Part shown: positions 34,001 to 49,000 of the stretch, one piece after another
How positions within the stretch are numbered: position 1 is the stretch's first letter
Layout of the letters: each line of letters starts with the position of its first letter
Assembly: GCA_037179385.1 (NCBI GenBank)
Contig: CM074200.1
Coordinates: forward strand, 31,003,884-31,067,883
Source: Holothuria scabra
Taxonomy: Eukaryota; Echinodermata; Holothuroidea; Aspidochirotida; Holothuriidae
Direction of reading: 5' to 3'
Length of the DNA stretch: 64,000 nt
Position numbers and translations under genes: made by a program
Notes under the pieces: generated by a model
Databases searched by the model: none
What the model was told of the DNA's origin: nothing
Seen by the model: only the letters and a program-made list of their open reading frames with translations

Positions 34001-37000
34001 TGCATGAAGTGGTGTATCTCACAAACAAGCTTGGGAGAAAAAGATAAAACAAAGCTTCCATTTTTCATAATTCCTAATATTTTAATGACTGAAAATTTAC
34101 CTGTCTTCAAAGATAAGGAAGTTATGTTTTTCTGCCAGGGCTTTTAATTCTGTGATGACATTTGGCGTGAAGTCTGACAAAATATCAATGTGCGTCTTGA
34201 AAATACATATGTGTGGACCGAGTAAATCTGCAAGCTATGTAGGAAGAAAAATCAAAAATCAAAAAAAAAGTGAGGCCCCAATCTTACTAAACCAAGGTAA
34301 AGAAAGAAAATTTGCAAGTAACAAAATTATTTAGTACAAAGAAAATGTGTTTTTTTACAACTGAATATAGATCCAAACTGCAGTTCTTACATTAGTTTGA
34401 TATCTCTCAGAATAAGATGAACAATTTTTGCATTTTTTACACATCTTGATATACAGCATAGGTCATTTGACTGTTTTTTACCTTAAGGTATCTCTCGAAC
34501 TCATTCCATATAGTAAAGTAAAGTCTGCATTTTTTGAGAAACCCACCGTTCCAAAAGAAGCATTTTTTCTCAGATTGTGTAATACTTTTTACCAACAATT
34601 TGCAGCAGCACATTCCAAGCTCCCCCCCTTTTGAAGTACAGAAATTCATGATTTTTCCCAGACTTATTTCAGACTGACATGACCATATCTAGTAGTGATA
34701 AAGTTTGAGTAAAATGAAAACAAAATGGCCTTTTGTATTTTACCCAGCATGGCCACACACTTAACATGAGTGCAACTACCAAAATTGCTAAGTTTTAGAT
34801 ATCAAGACCATATAACAGTTTTATCTGACCAAGCATCCAAATTTCAATGACTTTCACCACCATGGAATACTCCTTTCTTCCAGACTACTTCCTGTGACAT
34901 CACAAAACAAATGATAGTCCCTTCCTGTCTTTCCTTCAAATACATCATTAACAATCCAGTAACACAAGCATATCTCCTTCCCCCTTTCCCCTGCAGCCCT
35001 AGTTCCTCCACCTCCTCAGGTCGGCTATTCCATGTAGAAAAATAAACAGCTTGAGATGTGGACAAATCCTTTACAAAAACCAAAGTCAGGGAAGGGCATT
35101 TTATCTGTCCATCAAGCAATGGAAACTTCTTTTCTTTTTTGCAGGAAGGTACAGACTGGTAAGCTATTCTCAGAAAAAGTCTTTGAGAGGAAATCAGAGT
35201 TTGAGAGAGAATATAAAAATTTTGTTCCAGCACTTTGGTTTTTTCCTTCTGAACTGATTATTTACCAGAATAAAGAAACATTGAAGAGGTCTTTTAGGCA
35301 AGAAGAAATGTTAAATTTGTGTCAATTACTGTTGAATCAAATTTCTGAATATTTGTTGGGTAACAAAATTCCATACAGACGTAAGATAGACAGCCTCCAC
35401 AACACTCTAACCAATCACAGCATTTTACCATGATTATGGATCTTTTTTGCTAGTTTTGAGTCAATGAAAAAATGTGACCCAGAATTAAAGTTGCACAAAA
35501 ATTGTAAGAACAAACTGATTGCTGCTTCAGATAATGTGTTTGTGGTGTACTGGCACAATGAGACAGAAGTACTAACAAAAAAGTCCCTGAGATCAAGTTG
35601 ATTAAGATTCCACCACAACAGTTCTTGAATGGAGGAATAATCTGCCCTCCCATAAATCAAAATTCACTGGCTAAAAAATTCCCTTCAGAGGGAAGAGAAA
35701 GTTGTTTCAAAGCATGACAACCTTTGAAATTGAAGCAACTTAGCAAACTTATTCAAATTCAATTACTGGTCGCTCATACTTTGTGAAAATCTTCGATTTC
35801 TTTTTATTGGTCCTTACAGTCAGGTTTGGGCATTTTATCCTGATATAACCTCACAGTAATGGATACACACACTCATCTTAAGCCCCTCACTCAAGTGTAG
35901 TTGGGGTTATGCTGTTTCAATGTGATCAGTTTACAAACAGGACTTATCTAATTTTAGTGTTTTAAATCAAAATATTGTGGTGTATGAATAATCAAGTTTA
36001 AAAAACACTGGGCATGTGCATGTGCATCAAATATAGGATACTACAGGATTTGGGTCAAATATGTTATCTATGCACGAGGGAGGAGCCTGATTGCATCCAG
36101 TGATATCATACACCGAGATTATGCATTACCTCCCACTTAATGCACAGCCTATCATTGTTTAACCTAACACTGATAGTTACGAGAGTTGTATCTACAAGGA
36201 TCGGTGAGGAATGAAAAGACCCACACTGATCTTTGCTTCCATTTACTGATGTCAAAATGAAGCCCTTCCAACCCCTTGCAAATTTCAACTATAACCATAA
36301 ATCAGTAAGGAAAATACCATCAAATCACTTTCAGCAAATTCTGTACTTCCTTCAAACTTCAAACAATTATCGGAAAACAAAGTATTACTACTTTAAAAAT
36401 AAACTCAGAAAAAAGACAGTGGGAAGCATGTTTCCCCAAAATTTTTATGTACCCTAGGCACCAACTGATTGTGGTGATACACTTTAAGTTAGATGGACTT
36501 CCATTAGCATCCAGATCTTTCTGGCTGCAACCCTAATGGTTTGTTACTCACTAACCTTCAAGAATTCTGCTGATTCAGTAACATCTGCAGCAAATGCTAG
36601 GTTGGTCTGCTTCTCGTCCATTAGAGTAAGTAGTTTCCTAGCAACGGGATGCTTGCACATCTTGGCTCTTTCAGAGTAACTAAGATGCTAAAGAAAAAAA
36701 ACTGGATTCATGGCTGCTGCATTGTTGAACTTAAAGACGAATTCGATTAGCGCTTGTTTTTAGTGACTGTAGGCAGCCATTAGTGGGGTCCATCAGCCTT
36801 TAATTGACTTCATTTATTGTCTACCTGAATTTCAAATCCTCACATTCAGTAAAGTTGAGAAAATCAGGATACACTTCAGTGTACAACCATCCATGGAACA
36901 GGTAAGGAAGGAAATTTTAAGATTAAAAGGTGATGGACCCCAGAAATGGCCGACTAAAATCAGACCATCACAATCTGTCTGGGTTTGTCTACAGGCAAAG

Positions 37001-40000
37001 TTTAAAACCAGAATGCAAAAATGCATTGAGGTTTCGATGATACATACATGTTCTTTTCAATAAAATGCTACATTTCTTGTAACACCTGGGGACCCAAAGT
37101 GAACTTTGACTCCACCAGTGAGTAACTGGTTTTTCTTTTAACCAGAACACTTCTATATTTAAAAAGCCAAATTTCATTCTGTGCCTTAAGATATTCTGCA
37201 AACAAGGTTTTCAGAGTTTAATGCCAAGTGATACCAGATGACCATTGACCTCCACCAAAATCAATAGGGTTCTTCCTTACATCATAATGCATCAACAGAT
37301 CAAGTTTGAAATCAATCCAAACTTCCTACCTTGAGATATTGTGTAAACAAGGATTTCGGGGTTTGACCCCATGTGACCCCAAATGACCTCTGACCGCCAA
37401 CAAAATTAATAGGGTTCTTCCTTACATCATAACACATCAATGTGTCAAGTTTGAAATTAATCCAAGTTTCCAACCATGAGATATTGTGTAAACAAGGATT
37501 TCTGGGTTTGACCCCATGTGACCCCAAATGACCTCTGACCTCCACCAAAATAGATAGGGTTCTTCCTCACCTCATAATGCATCAACATATCAAGTTTGAA
37601 ATGAATCCAAGTTTCCTGCCATGAGATACTGTGTAAACAAGGATTTCGGGGTTTGACCCAATGTGACCCCAAATGACCTCTGACCGCCAACAAAATTTAA
37701 TAGGGTTCTTCCTTCCATCATAACACATCAACATATCAAGTTTGAAATGAATCCAAGTTTCCCACCATGAGAAATTGTGTAAACAAGGATTTTGGGGTTT
37801 GACCTCATGTGACCCCAAATGACCTCTGACCGCCAACAAAATTAATAGGGTTCTTCCTTACATCATAACACATCAACGTGTCAAGTTTGATATTAATCCA
37901 AGTTTCCTCTCTTGAGATATCGTATAAACAAGGATTTGGGGGTTTGACCCCCTGTGACCCCAGATGACCTTTGACCTCCACCAAAATCAATAGGGTTCTT
38001 CCTCTCAGTATGGGGTATCTGTGTACCAAGTTTGAGAATTGTCAGATCTTCCCTTCTCAAGATATCGTGTAAACAAGCAAAGTGTCACAAACACACACAC
38101 ATACACACACACATACACACATACACACGCACATACACACATACATACACACGCACGCCATTATGAATGCATAGGTTTCTGTTTTCATCGAAACCAAAAA
38201 GTAAATGATTTACAGACACTGCTCAGAAATAATTCAATCATCTTATGAAACTTAGTACTTGAACACCAGGGGAGAATTTATCTGGTATCCATCTTCTTTT
38301 CTCACACATGGTGGTTAAATTGTTACGCAAATGTTTTGCCTTATGAAGTGTGCCTTACTACATTATGTTGTACCTTTTGGCAAATGCATGCCTTACTATA
38401 ACTGTGTAGGATTTCAACAGGTGTTCCGACTTGCAAGATGTCCAGAATTTTTCTTTAGGGGAAAAACCTACTACCCAGGTTTTGGAAATACTGCAACCAC
38501 AACTAATCCTAAAGTAAATAGACTGGTCAGCTCAACTTCCTGGCTGGCATGAACTTAATCTTCACTAAATTCTGAGAGCTTGTGCTGTTAAATGTTGCTC
38601 AATCATGACACACTGAAAGCTGTGGTGGGTCTGAACAGGAGAACTTCCCCAACATTAATGAGGAGGAAACCACAATGCAAACAAATCAGTAAGGTAAACT
38701 GATTCTTCTTTCCCAACTTGCCACAGGCGGGTCTGGTAAGAGGAGCTAATGGCTAGGGCTGTCATGTTGTCCAACAACCAAATTAAGCATGAAGGCTGAC
38801 CTGTGGATAGTCCAAAATTTTGAGTCCATCAAATAAAATTTCCATGCATTCACGAATGAAGATGAAGCCAACAAACTTGTCTTTCCCAATTTCAAACAAA
38901 GCCCATTTGTAATCTGCACAGTTTTTTCCATCCTAAATTTAGTGTGTGAGTCTAAGTTGCTTGCATGCACTGACCTGTATCAGTATGGCCTTCAAAGAAA
39001 GCGATATTAGACAAAAGAAAGCACAATCGGCAAATACAAATTATTTGTTATATCAATTGCCACGTGTGGACTGGGGGTTGTAAAATATACCCACGGTATT
39101 TTTCACCAGCAGTAATTTGGCGACTAAAGGGAAGGACTAACACAGTTCTTGAACTGTAGTTGAAACCGAACTTGAACCATATTTGAAACCGTAGTTAAAC
39201 TTTACTTCTTTATCTAGTTGACACTATATAGTACATTCATGTTGGCATGCTTAAATCTCATCTTACTAACGAACTAAGAATTGAGTTTTAGATGAATTTG
39301 TTTAAAAGAACTGAAAATATTTGCAGAGTTCTACCCCTTTCTTTTGGCTTGAGTTTTTCCCTTCCATCTGAAGAAACTAAACATGATGTCATAATAGAAC
39401 CCCAACTAAGGTGGGAGAATTAAAATGTGATCTGTGAAATTTTGCCGAAAATTCAATGTTTTTGTCGATTTCCATCCTTTAAATTTGAGTGTTACTGAAT
39501 GGGGATAAAAGCAGGGTTCCCCCGTCTCTAATGTAGGACTTCCAATGACCTGATTACAGAGGCAGCGGACCTCGATTAACACTTCAGTCCACTCAGCCTT
39601 TGTGATGACGTCATCATCAGTCTTAAATTACATTTGAGAACAGGCACCCTCCTATTTATGCCCTTAATTCAAATAAATGTTACCAAGATTTTTTCAATTC
39701 TCCTTCTCCAAAAACACTTGGTCCTAATGCTGAAAATGATCAAAATTTGATTGCTTTGTTAGGATTGAACAATGTGTCATGGTGGCAACTTATTACAATC
39801 TTAGATAGACAAAATCTCATGGTAGTTGAAAGTTTATAGTCAGTCATTTAACATAGTCATAAAATCTTTTTGAAGCTTAGCTTTTTTTGGCAAAGACATT
39901 GCACTTCAAAGAAACAGTTAGCAACAACCTTTGTTTCTGGATTACCTCAGTTTGAAAGGAGTAGGCCATCATTACAAGGTGAAAGTCACAAAGGGCACAC

Positions 40001-43000
40001 CAATGGGAATAAAAGGACCTGTCAATCAATTTTATTACTTGAAAAAGGGATAAAAGAATTCCAATTACATACTGTCTGGTTGGTTTGCACATTAGATCTC
40101 CTTCCCTGAGAACTCCATGGTGGAAGGAGAAGGATCAAAATACACTAAAGCATAAAACACTGTAAAAAACTGCCAACAAAACTTTTTAGCAGGGCCAAGA
40201 ATTCCTGTCCCTCTTTCTCCAATCCTAACACTTTCGGCTCTCTCTTTTAAATACATGGGGCAGGGGTTACTTTCACAACCTTGTTTTCAGGCTCAAAACA
40301 AACAAACTATCATCTACATATGTTGAACAACATACCAACACATGGTGTAGGAGTTACTCTCACTGCCTTGCTTGAAGACACGATATATATTCATGATTCA
40401 TTGATAAATTTTCTGAACAGCATGCTACACATAAGGCAAGGGTTGTGCCGCGTTCTATTGAGATCGTGAAGTGGTGCTTTTTACCAGTTTTGAGAAGTGA
40501 TTAATTGGTTAATTCAATGGATAGCTACAAACTATTCAACAATAGCTCACTACCTTGTTTTCAGACTCAAAATACAGTATTTGATCTACGATATTTGTTG
40601 AACAACATATTACACAATTCCTCAGCAAAAGACAAAATGTGAAAACTTACAGCTTCTGTTTTCTTTTTTGGAGTAAACATTGACATTGGTTCAAACTGGT
40701 TGTGCTCAATGAATCTTTCAACTTCAGACTTCACAGTGAGTTTGATCTTCTCATTTTTTTCCAACACTTCAAGGACTTCCCGCAAAGTAAATGCACTATG
40801 GTTCAAAAGATCAGTGACAAGAATCATTCCAAAATTTTAAGAAATACTTGCAACTCTTGGGAAATAATAGTCTGCAAGAAGGGAACCTGTTGAATTGAAC
40901 TTTCCAACTCTGAACGGAGTCATTTCTCCCAAGATAATGCCATTTAAGCCAAAGGAACATGTATCTCTGTTGAGTTTTATATTGTTCCATAACTAGCCTA
41001 CCAATGAGTATAAATACACCACCTGACCTTGACCGTTTTCATGCTGTAGGTGACATATGATGCAGTGAGCACATTATTCAGCATGATAAAAGTCAAATAT
41101 TTAATTAAAATCTACTGTAAAAGAACAAATTTAAACTACAAGGGGGTACACACTTGAAGCAATACTGAAGTTGTCTAAGCATCAACATTTCAATGATAGA
41201 GGTTGTTACTCCACATACTGGCAAGAGTGAAGTAGAGTGGGATTAACCCCTACCCCTTGGCCTAGTTGCAGTATGTAACAATGATAAAACAGAAACACCT
41301 TCCAAAGCTACGTATGACAAATGATCAATGTCCTCGCCAAAATGGATATCTCAGACAACAGCAAACAGCAGATGATTTGCACCTGTAAGGTGCACTGTGA
41401 GTACACAGGTACTTGCCTCAATTAGGGGAGGGGGGTTCCAAAGGGCTAAACTTCTATTTTCCTCTCTAAATTTTTACAATACATGTGGAAATCACTTAGG
41501 TGTAGAGAGCGTGCACAACTGCTTGCCCCAATTGGTGAGATCCAAATAGCTAAACTCCTGTTTTTCCTTTCTTAATTTTACAATATATGGGGGGAATCCC
41601 TACCAGGTGTAAGCAAAGAGTGACATCATTGTTGTTGCAATATTTCTCTGATCACTTTAAGCACAATAACAGTACATTTTTAACACGGAAAAGTCAGAAA
41701 ATTTGCACTTTTATTGGTTAACATTTGTAGGTCACACTTTACTGGTATAAAATTGAATTACCATCCAATTTTCATGAGTTTTAGTTAAAAGATCCTCCAT
41801 CTTTGGATGGAAAAGACAAGCAATTTGTCAATCTGTGTGAATATTTTGAATGGTATTGCAGGAATACAAAAATCAAATTTAAAAATAATTATTTGGTGAC
41901 ATCACATCACCAGACAGTTTTTCTTGGACTATGTGTGGCTAAAAATTACAAATATTAGATCATGATCCAATATCTGCTACATTTGTAATGTGACCAATGC
42001 GTAAAGGTCAAAAAATGAAGCAGTTCTTAAAAATAGAATGGTTTGCAAGTTTGAATTAAAGAAAATACCAGCAAACCAGATTGACATCAGCCTGCCATGG
42101 GTAAAAGAAAAAGGTTCCTTAAGATACAAACTACTTTACATCAGATTAAATAGTAATGGATCTTCCAATAACATGACTATGTCTTTGGGGGTCAAAGCAT
42201 TTCCCATCAGAAAAAAGGACAATATAACAGGAAGCACAGGATCAGAGACCTGCTCTTTGACTTCAACAAATTTACTGTCCATTTGTATTAATGTGAAAGT
42301 ACCACAATACCTGAAAGAGGACTGAAAACATTTAGAAAGTACCATAGCTCAAGAAAACAACATTTTTCTGCCACCTTGTTTCAATTTCAATTTGATATCA
42401 AAAACCATTTAATGTGTCATTTTTTTGTCAATTCTGTTTTATTTTACCTCTGTGTATTAATTCCACTCAACTTGAGCTTTTCCATTCCCCCTTGACAGCG
42501 GTCTAGCAACACAACAGCATCAGTGACTACCAACCCTGAATCGACCAAAGCCTGAAACACAAGAAAACATCAATTTTGACAGAGAGGTAATGCTTAGCTG
42601 ACTTCAATAATAAATCACACAAGTTAAGTAAAAAGTTGGTTAGATAAAAAAAATATCAAAATATCAAACTCTATACAATATTTCAATTTTAAATAGCTTC
42701 CAATTGACTGATTAACAGGTTACATCACTGGTTGGCACTACAGCATGCACAGGGACAAATGCTTGTACCGTATTTACTCTATTAAACGCCCCCTCTCTAA
42801 TAAATGCCCCCCAACTTTTTCGTCACATTGCATAAAGTGAAATTGTTAATTCCAAAGACAATATGGTAAAATGAAATAGTCCTGCCTTGAAGCCACGAAA
42901 TCACCTAAAGTCCCATACTGTATCCTGAAGTAAAAGGCATGTTTCTGCAACTTATTTCTGTTGATATCCATCACGCTATCACATACCGCGAACCTATACT

Positions 43001-46000
43001 GCTTCGTTTGCGGTTCGAAAGTGGTACTGTATATACCGTAGGTATACAAATATTCGCTAGCCTATCCAAACAGCCTTACATAAAAATCCAAATTCAACAC
43101 AGGAAAACTGTTTAACAGTGAAATGCTATGAACGCATATGTACTGCTAATGGTGCTACTCACGGTAACTATTATGCAATTACCGTATGTACGTGCGTATA
43201 GCCGGTCGGTCAGTATAGTACCGTGAGGCCTGGCTGTATACTGTGCACAGCATGCATGCATGCATATGCCGCGGGCACTTAAAAAAGTCACTTCTGTGTG
43301 TAACGTTACATATCAAGATGTCGGGGAAAGTTGATCACACTTGCAAAGTTCAGAGCGCTGTTCGTGGCTACCATATTTATAGGGAATTAAGTTTGGTTAC
43401 CTGTCATTGGGGAGGAGCTCACAGCTGATTGTGAAGCTGACAACCAAATGGACAAATATGCCATATGTAGCAGTTTATCAGAAGTCACATAAATTTGACT
43501 CTAATAAACGACCCCCTTAACAAAAATTTCACGCCCCCGGGGCTTTTAATAGAGTAAATACGGTATGTTAGGTTTTGCCTGTGCAGAATTTCATCATTTT
43601 GCACTCAGAAAATAGGCAAATCAGAATCTACATTTCAGTTTGATTAAAACATGGGTGCACCTTGTCAACTCTGTTGTCAATCAGCCATGGAGCAATTTTT
43701 GTAACAAAAATATTTTTCCTTCAAAGAAGGGTAAGACTTGCAATTGAACAAATCCATGGCCTGGCCGCCAACTTCCATTTCTCTTTTTTTTTTAACCAAT
43801 AATTTTTCAGAATAAAATGTTGCTCACTTTGTTAAATTAAACTATTGCACTCAAGTTTGAACAAACAAAGTGTCTAATATTTCAACACAAAGTGGAATAC
43901 AGCACTTCCACTTCCCCAAGTTAATATAATAATAAAATAATGCTATTTATAAAGCGCTTTTCAAAAACACTCAAAGCGCTGTACAAAAAAGGGTTAAAAA
44001 TTACACAGATAAAATCAAAACTTAAAGCACAGAAAAGAACAAAAAAGCTTAAAATACAAAAACAGTGATCAGTTTAAACAATTAAAAAAATTAGTTTTCA
44101 AATTCTTTTTAAAATGATTAAAATTAGTTAAAGAATGCACATTAGCAGGCAGGCTGTTCCAAACCTCAGGGGCAGCAACAGTAAAAGATCTGGCCCCATA
44201 ACACTTAGTTTTAGAAATTGGAGGATGGGAAAGAAAAAATTCAGATGATGATCGAAAGCAGGGACTTGGTGATTATTTGGTGATGAGACTTGAAATGTAA
44301 TCCGGGGCCATGCCATGTAATGATCTGAAGGTAAGTATAGCTATTTTATAAACAATGCGATAATATACCGGTAGCCAGTGCAACTCACGGAGGATTGTAG
44401 TAATATGATCATGCTTCTTAGAACGTGTTACTAGTCTCGCGGGGGAGTTTTTTATACGTTGTAACTTTGAAATATGGTTTGATGGAAGCCCATACAGGAG
44501 ACTATTACAGTAGTCTAGACGTGAAGTTACAAAAGCATGAACAAGACGCTCTGTGGATTCACGATATGAACAGGTTTTATTGGGTTAAACAACTTCTCAA
44601 TAAGCTATTTTGGTAACTGATTGGCACATGAAACTGTGGAGAACAATGTGGGATGCACAAACTGAGCTCAGCACATAGTGTAAGGTATTCCTTAGTTCCT
44701 GTCAATCATGAAACTTAATTTTTGCAATTGTAAAACTTAAGTATGGCTTATTGCAATTATTTGTGTGACTACAGTACTTCTTCAGTGCAGGACACGGTGA
44801 CCACAAATTCATTTCTTCCATTTCATATTGGGCAAAAAACTGAGTGGCCAACTAGCTGACCAAGCAAACAAATCAAACAGAATGAGTGAATGAAGGTACA
44901 GGGGAGAGCTCTCCAGGATTTCATAGTAAATTCCGGGCAGAGCTTTCTCATTTCCTTGACAGAGTTGTACATGCTACAGTAACAAATAAAATTCCAATGT
45001 TCACTTATTTAATAGCAGGAGGGCAGGAGATCCTGTCCTCTGTTTAACTGCCAGACAGTTTGAGAATTACTCAATGTTTGCAATGCCAATGAAAATTCTC
45101 AAGTTGTACAGTATTATCCCTGCCTAACAGCAGTAGCTTTTTATGCTCCTCTCACACCATGCATAAAGCCATTTGGTGGCCACTCCAAGGTGTCCAAGAG
45201 ACCTTGAAGTGACCATTAAAGGAAACCTGACCTGACAGGTTGCCACAATTTAACCGCAACCGCGGTAAATTCCTCCATTGGCTGATTTTCACTGATGCTC
45301 CAGGGATGACCCCAAAAATTGTTGGACATATTGAAAAACTGGAATATGGCACTTCTCAAGTAATCTGCCATTATGGAAATGTTTTCAACACAGCTTTGTA
45401 GGAGCAATATTGTAGTGTTCTCGAGGTTGGGCCCAAGTTACACCAGATTTCATGGGATTGCCCTGGATTGACTATTAGCCTAACTTACAATTGTTTTTGT
45501 TATGCGGTATGTGATGGTACTACAGGGCTATTTGGAAGTGTCAATGAGTACAGTTGGGCTTGAACTGCCCAAGGAATATGCCTAGTATTCTCAAGCTGTT
45601 GTGTAGTAACCATTGACATCACATAGTAGTCTCAGCAGTCTGAATCATCATCAGTAGTCTGAATCACCACAGGATGTGATCAGAATGGTACAAGATGTTG
45701 CCCATGTTAAGGACAGATTTGTCCCATGTTGTTTCCAGCATGGAATGGATTACGCACAAAGTGAAAACAAGCACCATGGTAGAAAAACGTGCTGACATAA
45801 AAGAACAGGCAAAAAACATAACCCATGGATACTGTTGCAAAAGATTTGTTTCCAAAGTGACTTCGTATGGTTTCAGATTGGTGTAAGAGGGGTATTATGG
45901 GGACTCACAATAAGTGGTTCAATAAGTGCTACACTTGAATCCCTGTGTAAGGTGTTGGAGGAGAACTAGATGCAAACAAGCCAGAAAGCCTTACATGAAA

Positions 46001-49000
46001 TATCCAACAAAGCTAACACAACAGTCCACCAAGCTCACACCTGACCCCTCCCATTGCACACAACCAAAACTACCTAAGAGAAAGGGCAAACTTACTAGAA
46101 ATAAGCTTAACTTTAAAGAACATGACCAAAGTACACAATTTGGCTTTACTGTTATATCCTAGGGTATTCTGAGGGGCACCATGGCCATTAGTAAAAGGCT
46201 CCATAGCAATGGCTGTCAAATGCTGTTTGTAAAAGAATTCAATCACACAGCATGACAAATGCTAGTTATCCCCTGGTGACTCCCCACTATTAAACCAATC
46301 AGACACCATTTTAGCATATGTAACCCCCTGTGGGTTGGGGGTTGTAAAATATAAGAGGGTAGGACTTGAACCATATCTGAACTTTTACAACATACTAGAG
46401 GATTTTTTGACATGTGCTTTAGTCTAGCAATTCAGTAGAATTTCACTTCATACTTGATTTTCACCCTTCCACTAACACTTCTTTTAATCTACCTGACATT
46501 ATATATTTGTTGTTTTGTCTTTTCATATCACCTGACTTACCAACCTAATGTATGTACATGAATATTTCAAACAAGTTTTCCACAAACCTTGGATGTCTCA
46601 AAGATGCTTGATCCACTTGTCACTATATCTTCAACAATCAAGCAAGATTGACCCTTCTCAACCCTCCCTTCAATCATTTTAGCTGTTCCATAGTCCTTTG
46701 CCTCCTTCCTTCTGATGAACATTGGTTTCTTATTTTTCACTGACATCAGCTGATGAAGAAGAATAAAATACAGATATTTAAAGAGGTGCCAGTTTTACAG
46801 CTAACCTCTTCACAGCCAGTGTCCATCACTGTAACAACACCTTTTTTCAGCCAAGAGGTTCAAAAGTATGAGGTAATTTTTTACATAATATTGCCAGGGC
46901 TCCATTTTCAGGATTGTCTGGGACAACCAAAATTCCATACGGACAACCAAAAGTTAAAAGGTGGTTGCCCGAAGGTGGTTTTTCTCTGCAACAATTAAAA
47001 AGCAGTTCGCCTTTTTTTTCTGATTGAAGACTGTACTGTTGTTTTAACTCTTTCAACCTTTTTCCATCATACAATATTTGAGACTTCAGTGTATTGTCTC
47101 ATAACGTCACATCCTTTAATTAAGTACTGAAAACCAACTATATTGTACATGAGTACACTTGATGTTTTGTACGTCACTGTGCAAAAGATGTTTCGGACAA
47201 CCAAGTTTTCCAACAACCAAAAATAGTGAAATGTTATCACTAATGGTTTCATCCCCTCCCTCCCCCAACACACATTTCCAATTTGCTCCACAGGCAGGCC
47301 CTGGAGAATAAAAGACATCATTTAAACTTTCACTGACAAATCTTTGGCAAAAAATTCTGATTATTTTTCAAAAACAACCCGTCAGTGACAAACCTCACTT
47401 CAAAGCACATTTTAACAACAAAGCAATTCATTCAGGATTACTTTTGTGTGAAAAGGGCAGACCCTCTTTGGTTTCAACAGGGACAAAGAAACTACTCAAT
47501 CAAAGCATTTGCCCCTCCCCCTGGATTTTGGCCTTGCCCCTGTCCACTTGCCCCCCCCCCCCCTCCAACTTGGGTCAGTTACCAGTTGGGTTCATTGTAA
47601 AAAGTATAAAATATACCTCTCCTGAGACTTAATTTTTCATCCAGAACTATGCTAAAACCTCCGGGCTTCCAACGGCTTTGCCCCCTGGACCCCCACTCCC
47701 AGCAGCGGGTGCTTTGGGCTCTGTTTTGTGCTGCACCCTTAGTTTGCCCTCCCCCCCCCAATTTTGACATTCAGGTGATGCCATTGCACATGAAAGAGAA
47801 TTAAAAAATTCAAGTTGCACCTATATGCTGTTGTTTTGTGTCTTTCCAAATGTCTCCCTTGTGGGACAAAATAAAGTTAAATGACCTTGTACTCATAGGT
47901 CTGTGAAATAAAGTATAAAAAATGAAAACCAAAGAAAGTGTTGTTGTCAAAGTATCCACTGAACTAAAGCATCAAACAGTTAAATGAAAGATTAATGGTG
48001 CCTTTTGAAGAAATGATACTAACAGTTGCAATTGGCAATGCTGTATAAGGCACACCACATATGGTGTCAAATTTTGCCCCCATCTTCTCAGCAACAGCCC
48101 ATAAGACCTCAGAAACTTCTTCCTAAAGAAAAAGAAGAAACAAAACCATTCAGGTGAAACACTCATACATTAAATTATGCAAACTTCAACTTCATCTTAT
48201 AGGCCTATTATTTGTTGTTAATTAAGTTTACATGTAACAGATACTGTATTGTAAAAGCACATATTCATTTCCAGATGTTTCCATGGAACACCAAAATATT
48301 TTCCAAAACCTGAAAAAAGGGGCATTTTTACCCCATTTCACCCTAAAAATAATGTTCATTGCAACTTTCTTCTCCTAAACCTCCCCCTCTTGGACACCTC
48401 CCCCATCTCCATCTTCAATATTCTGTATGTAAGCCACATCAGAAAGGTGTCACATACTGGTACTGTAGTACAGGACTGTGTCAGTAGTTAGGATGTGTTT
48501 TAATTGGTCAAGTCAGACCAACTATAATCTTTTCCCACATGAGGCTCACTAGCTTGTTTTCCCTACTCCATTGCTTACTGTATGCTAAACATCAAGAACT
48601 ATAGCAATAGTTTCTTGTTTTTAAGTCTCCTGCACAACCCAGAACGGTGTCTGAAACTATGTCAATGTTTGTCTGATGATAAAATAATGTACTACTGTAA
48701 CAACGAGATTTGAAATTGTCATAAAGAAGACACACAATACTGAGGTGCTCTAAAGCCTCTCACCTCATATTATGAGACTGATCTGTTGAGAACTGCAGGG
48801 TACAGTACAAATATCAAAAACTTTGATCTGTACAAAGAACTATAGATGTAAACCATATCATTACCACATAAGATACCACATAAAATGGCTATCCTTTCAA
48901 ATATATATAGTACACCTTTGAACAGGATGACTCTAGTATCAATATCCTACCACAAATGTTTTTGTGTTCAATAACTAGATAACCTCTCAGATAACAGTAG

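Noticed and set aside
35056..35433. 125-codon plus-strand frame in UMPS intron 6
   Set aside because: Protein-like at first glance but matches nothing I know, a second long frame overlaps it, and there is no splice evidence.
37312..38029. Chain of minus-strand frames with repeated ...VRGHLGSH...KPRNPCL... segments
   Set aside because: These are translations of the ~145-bp tandem repeat, interrupted at unit boundaries.
37200..38080. CRISPR-like regular repeats
   Set aside because: Units are ~145 bp, contiguous and diverged, with no unique spacers, in an intron of an animal gene.
46890..47305. Possible hAT-type element (CCAGGGCTCC ... GGCCCTGGA)
   Set aside because: The ends are loosely inverted but flanking 8-bp sequences do not match, so the boundaries are not supported.
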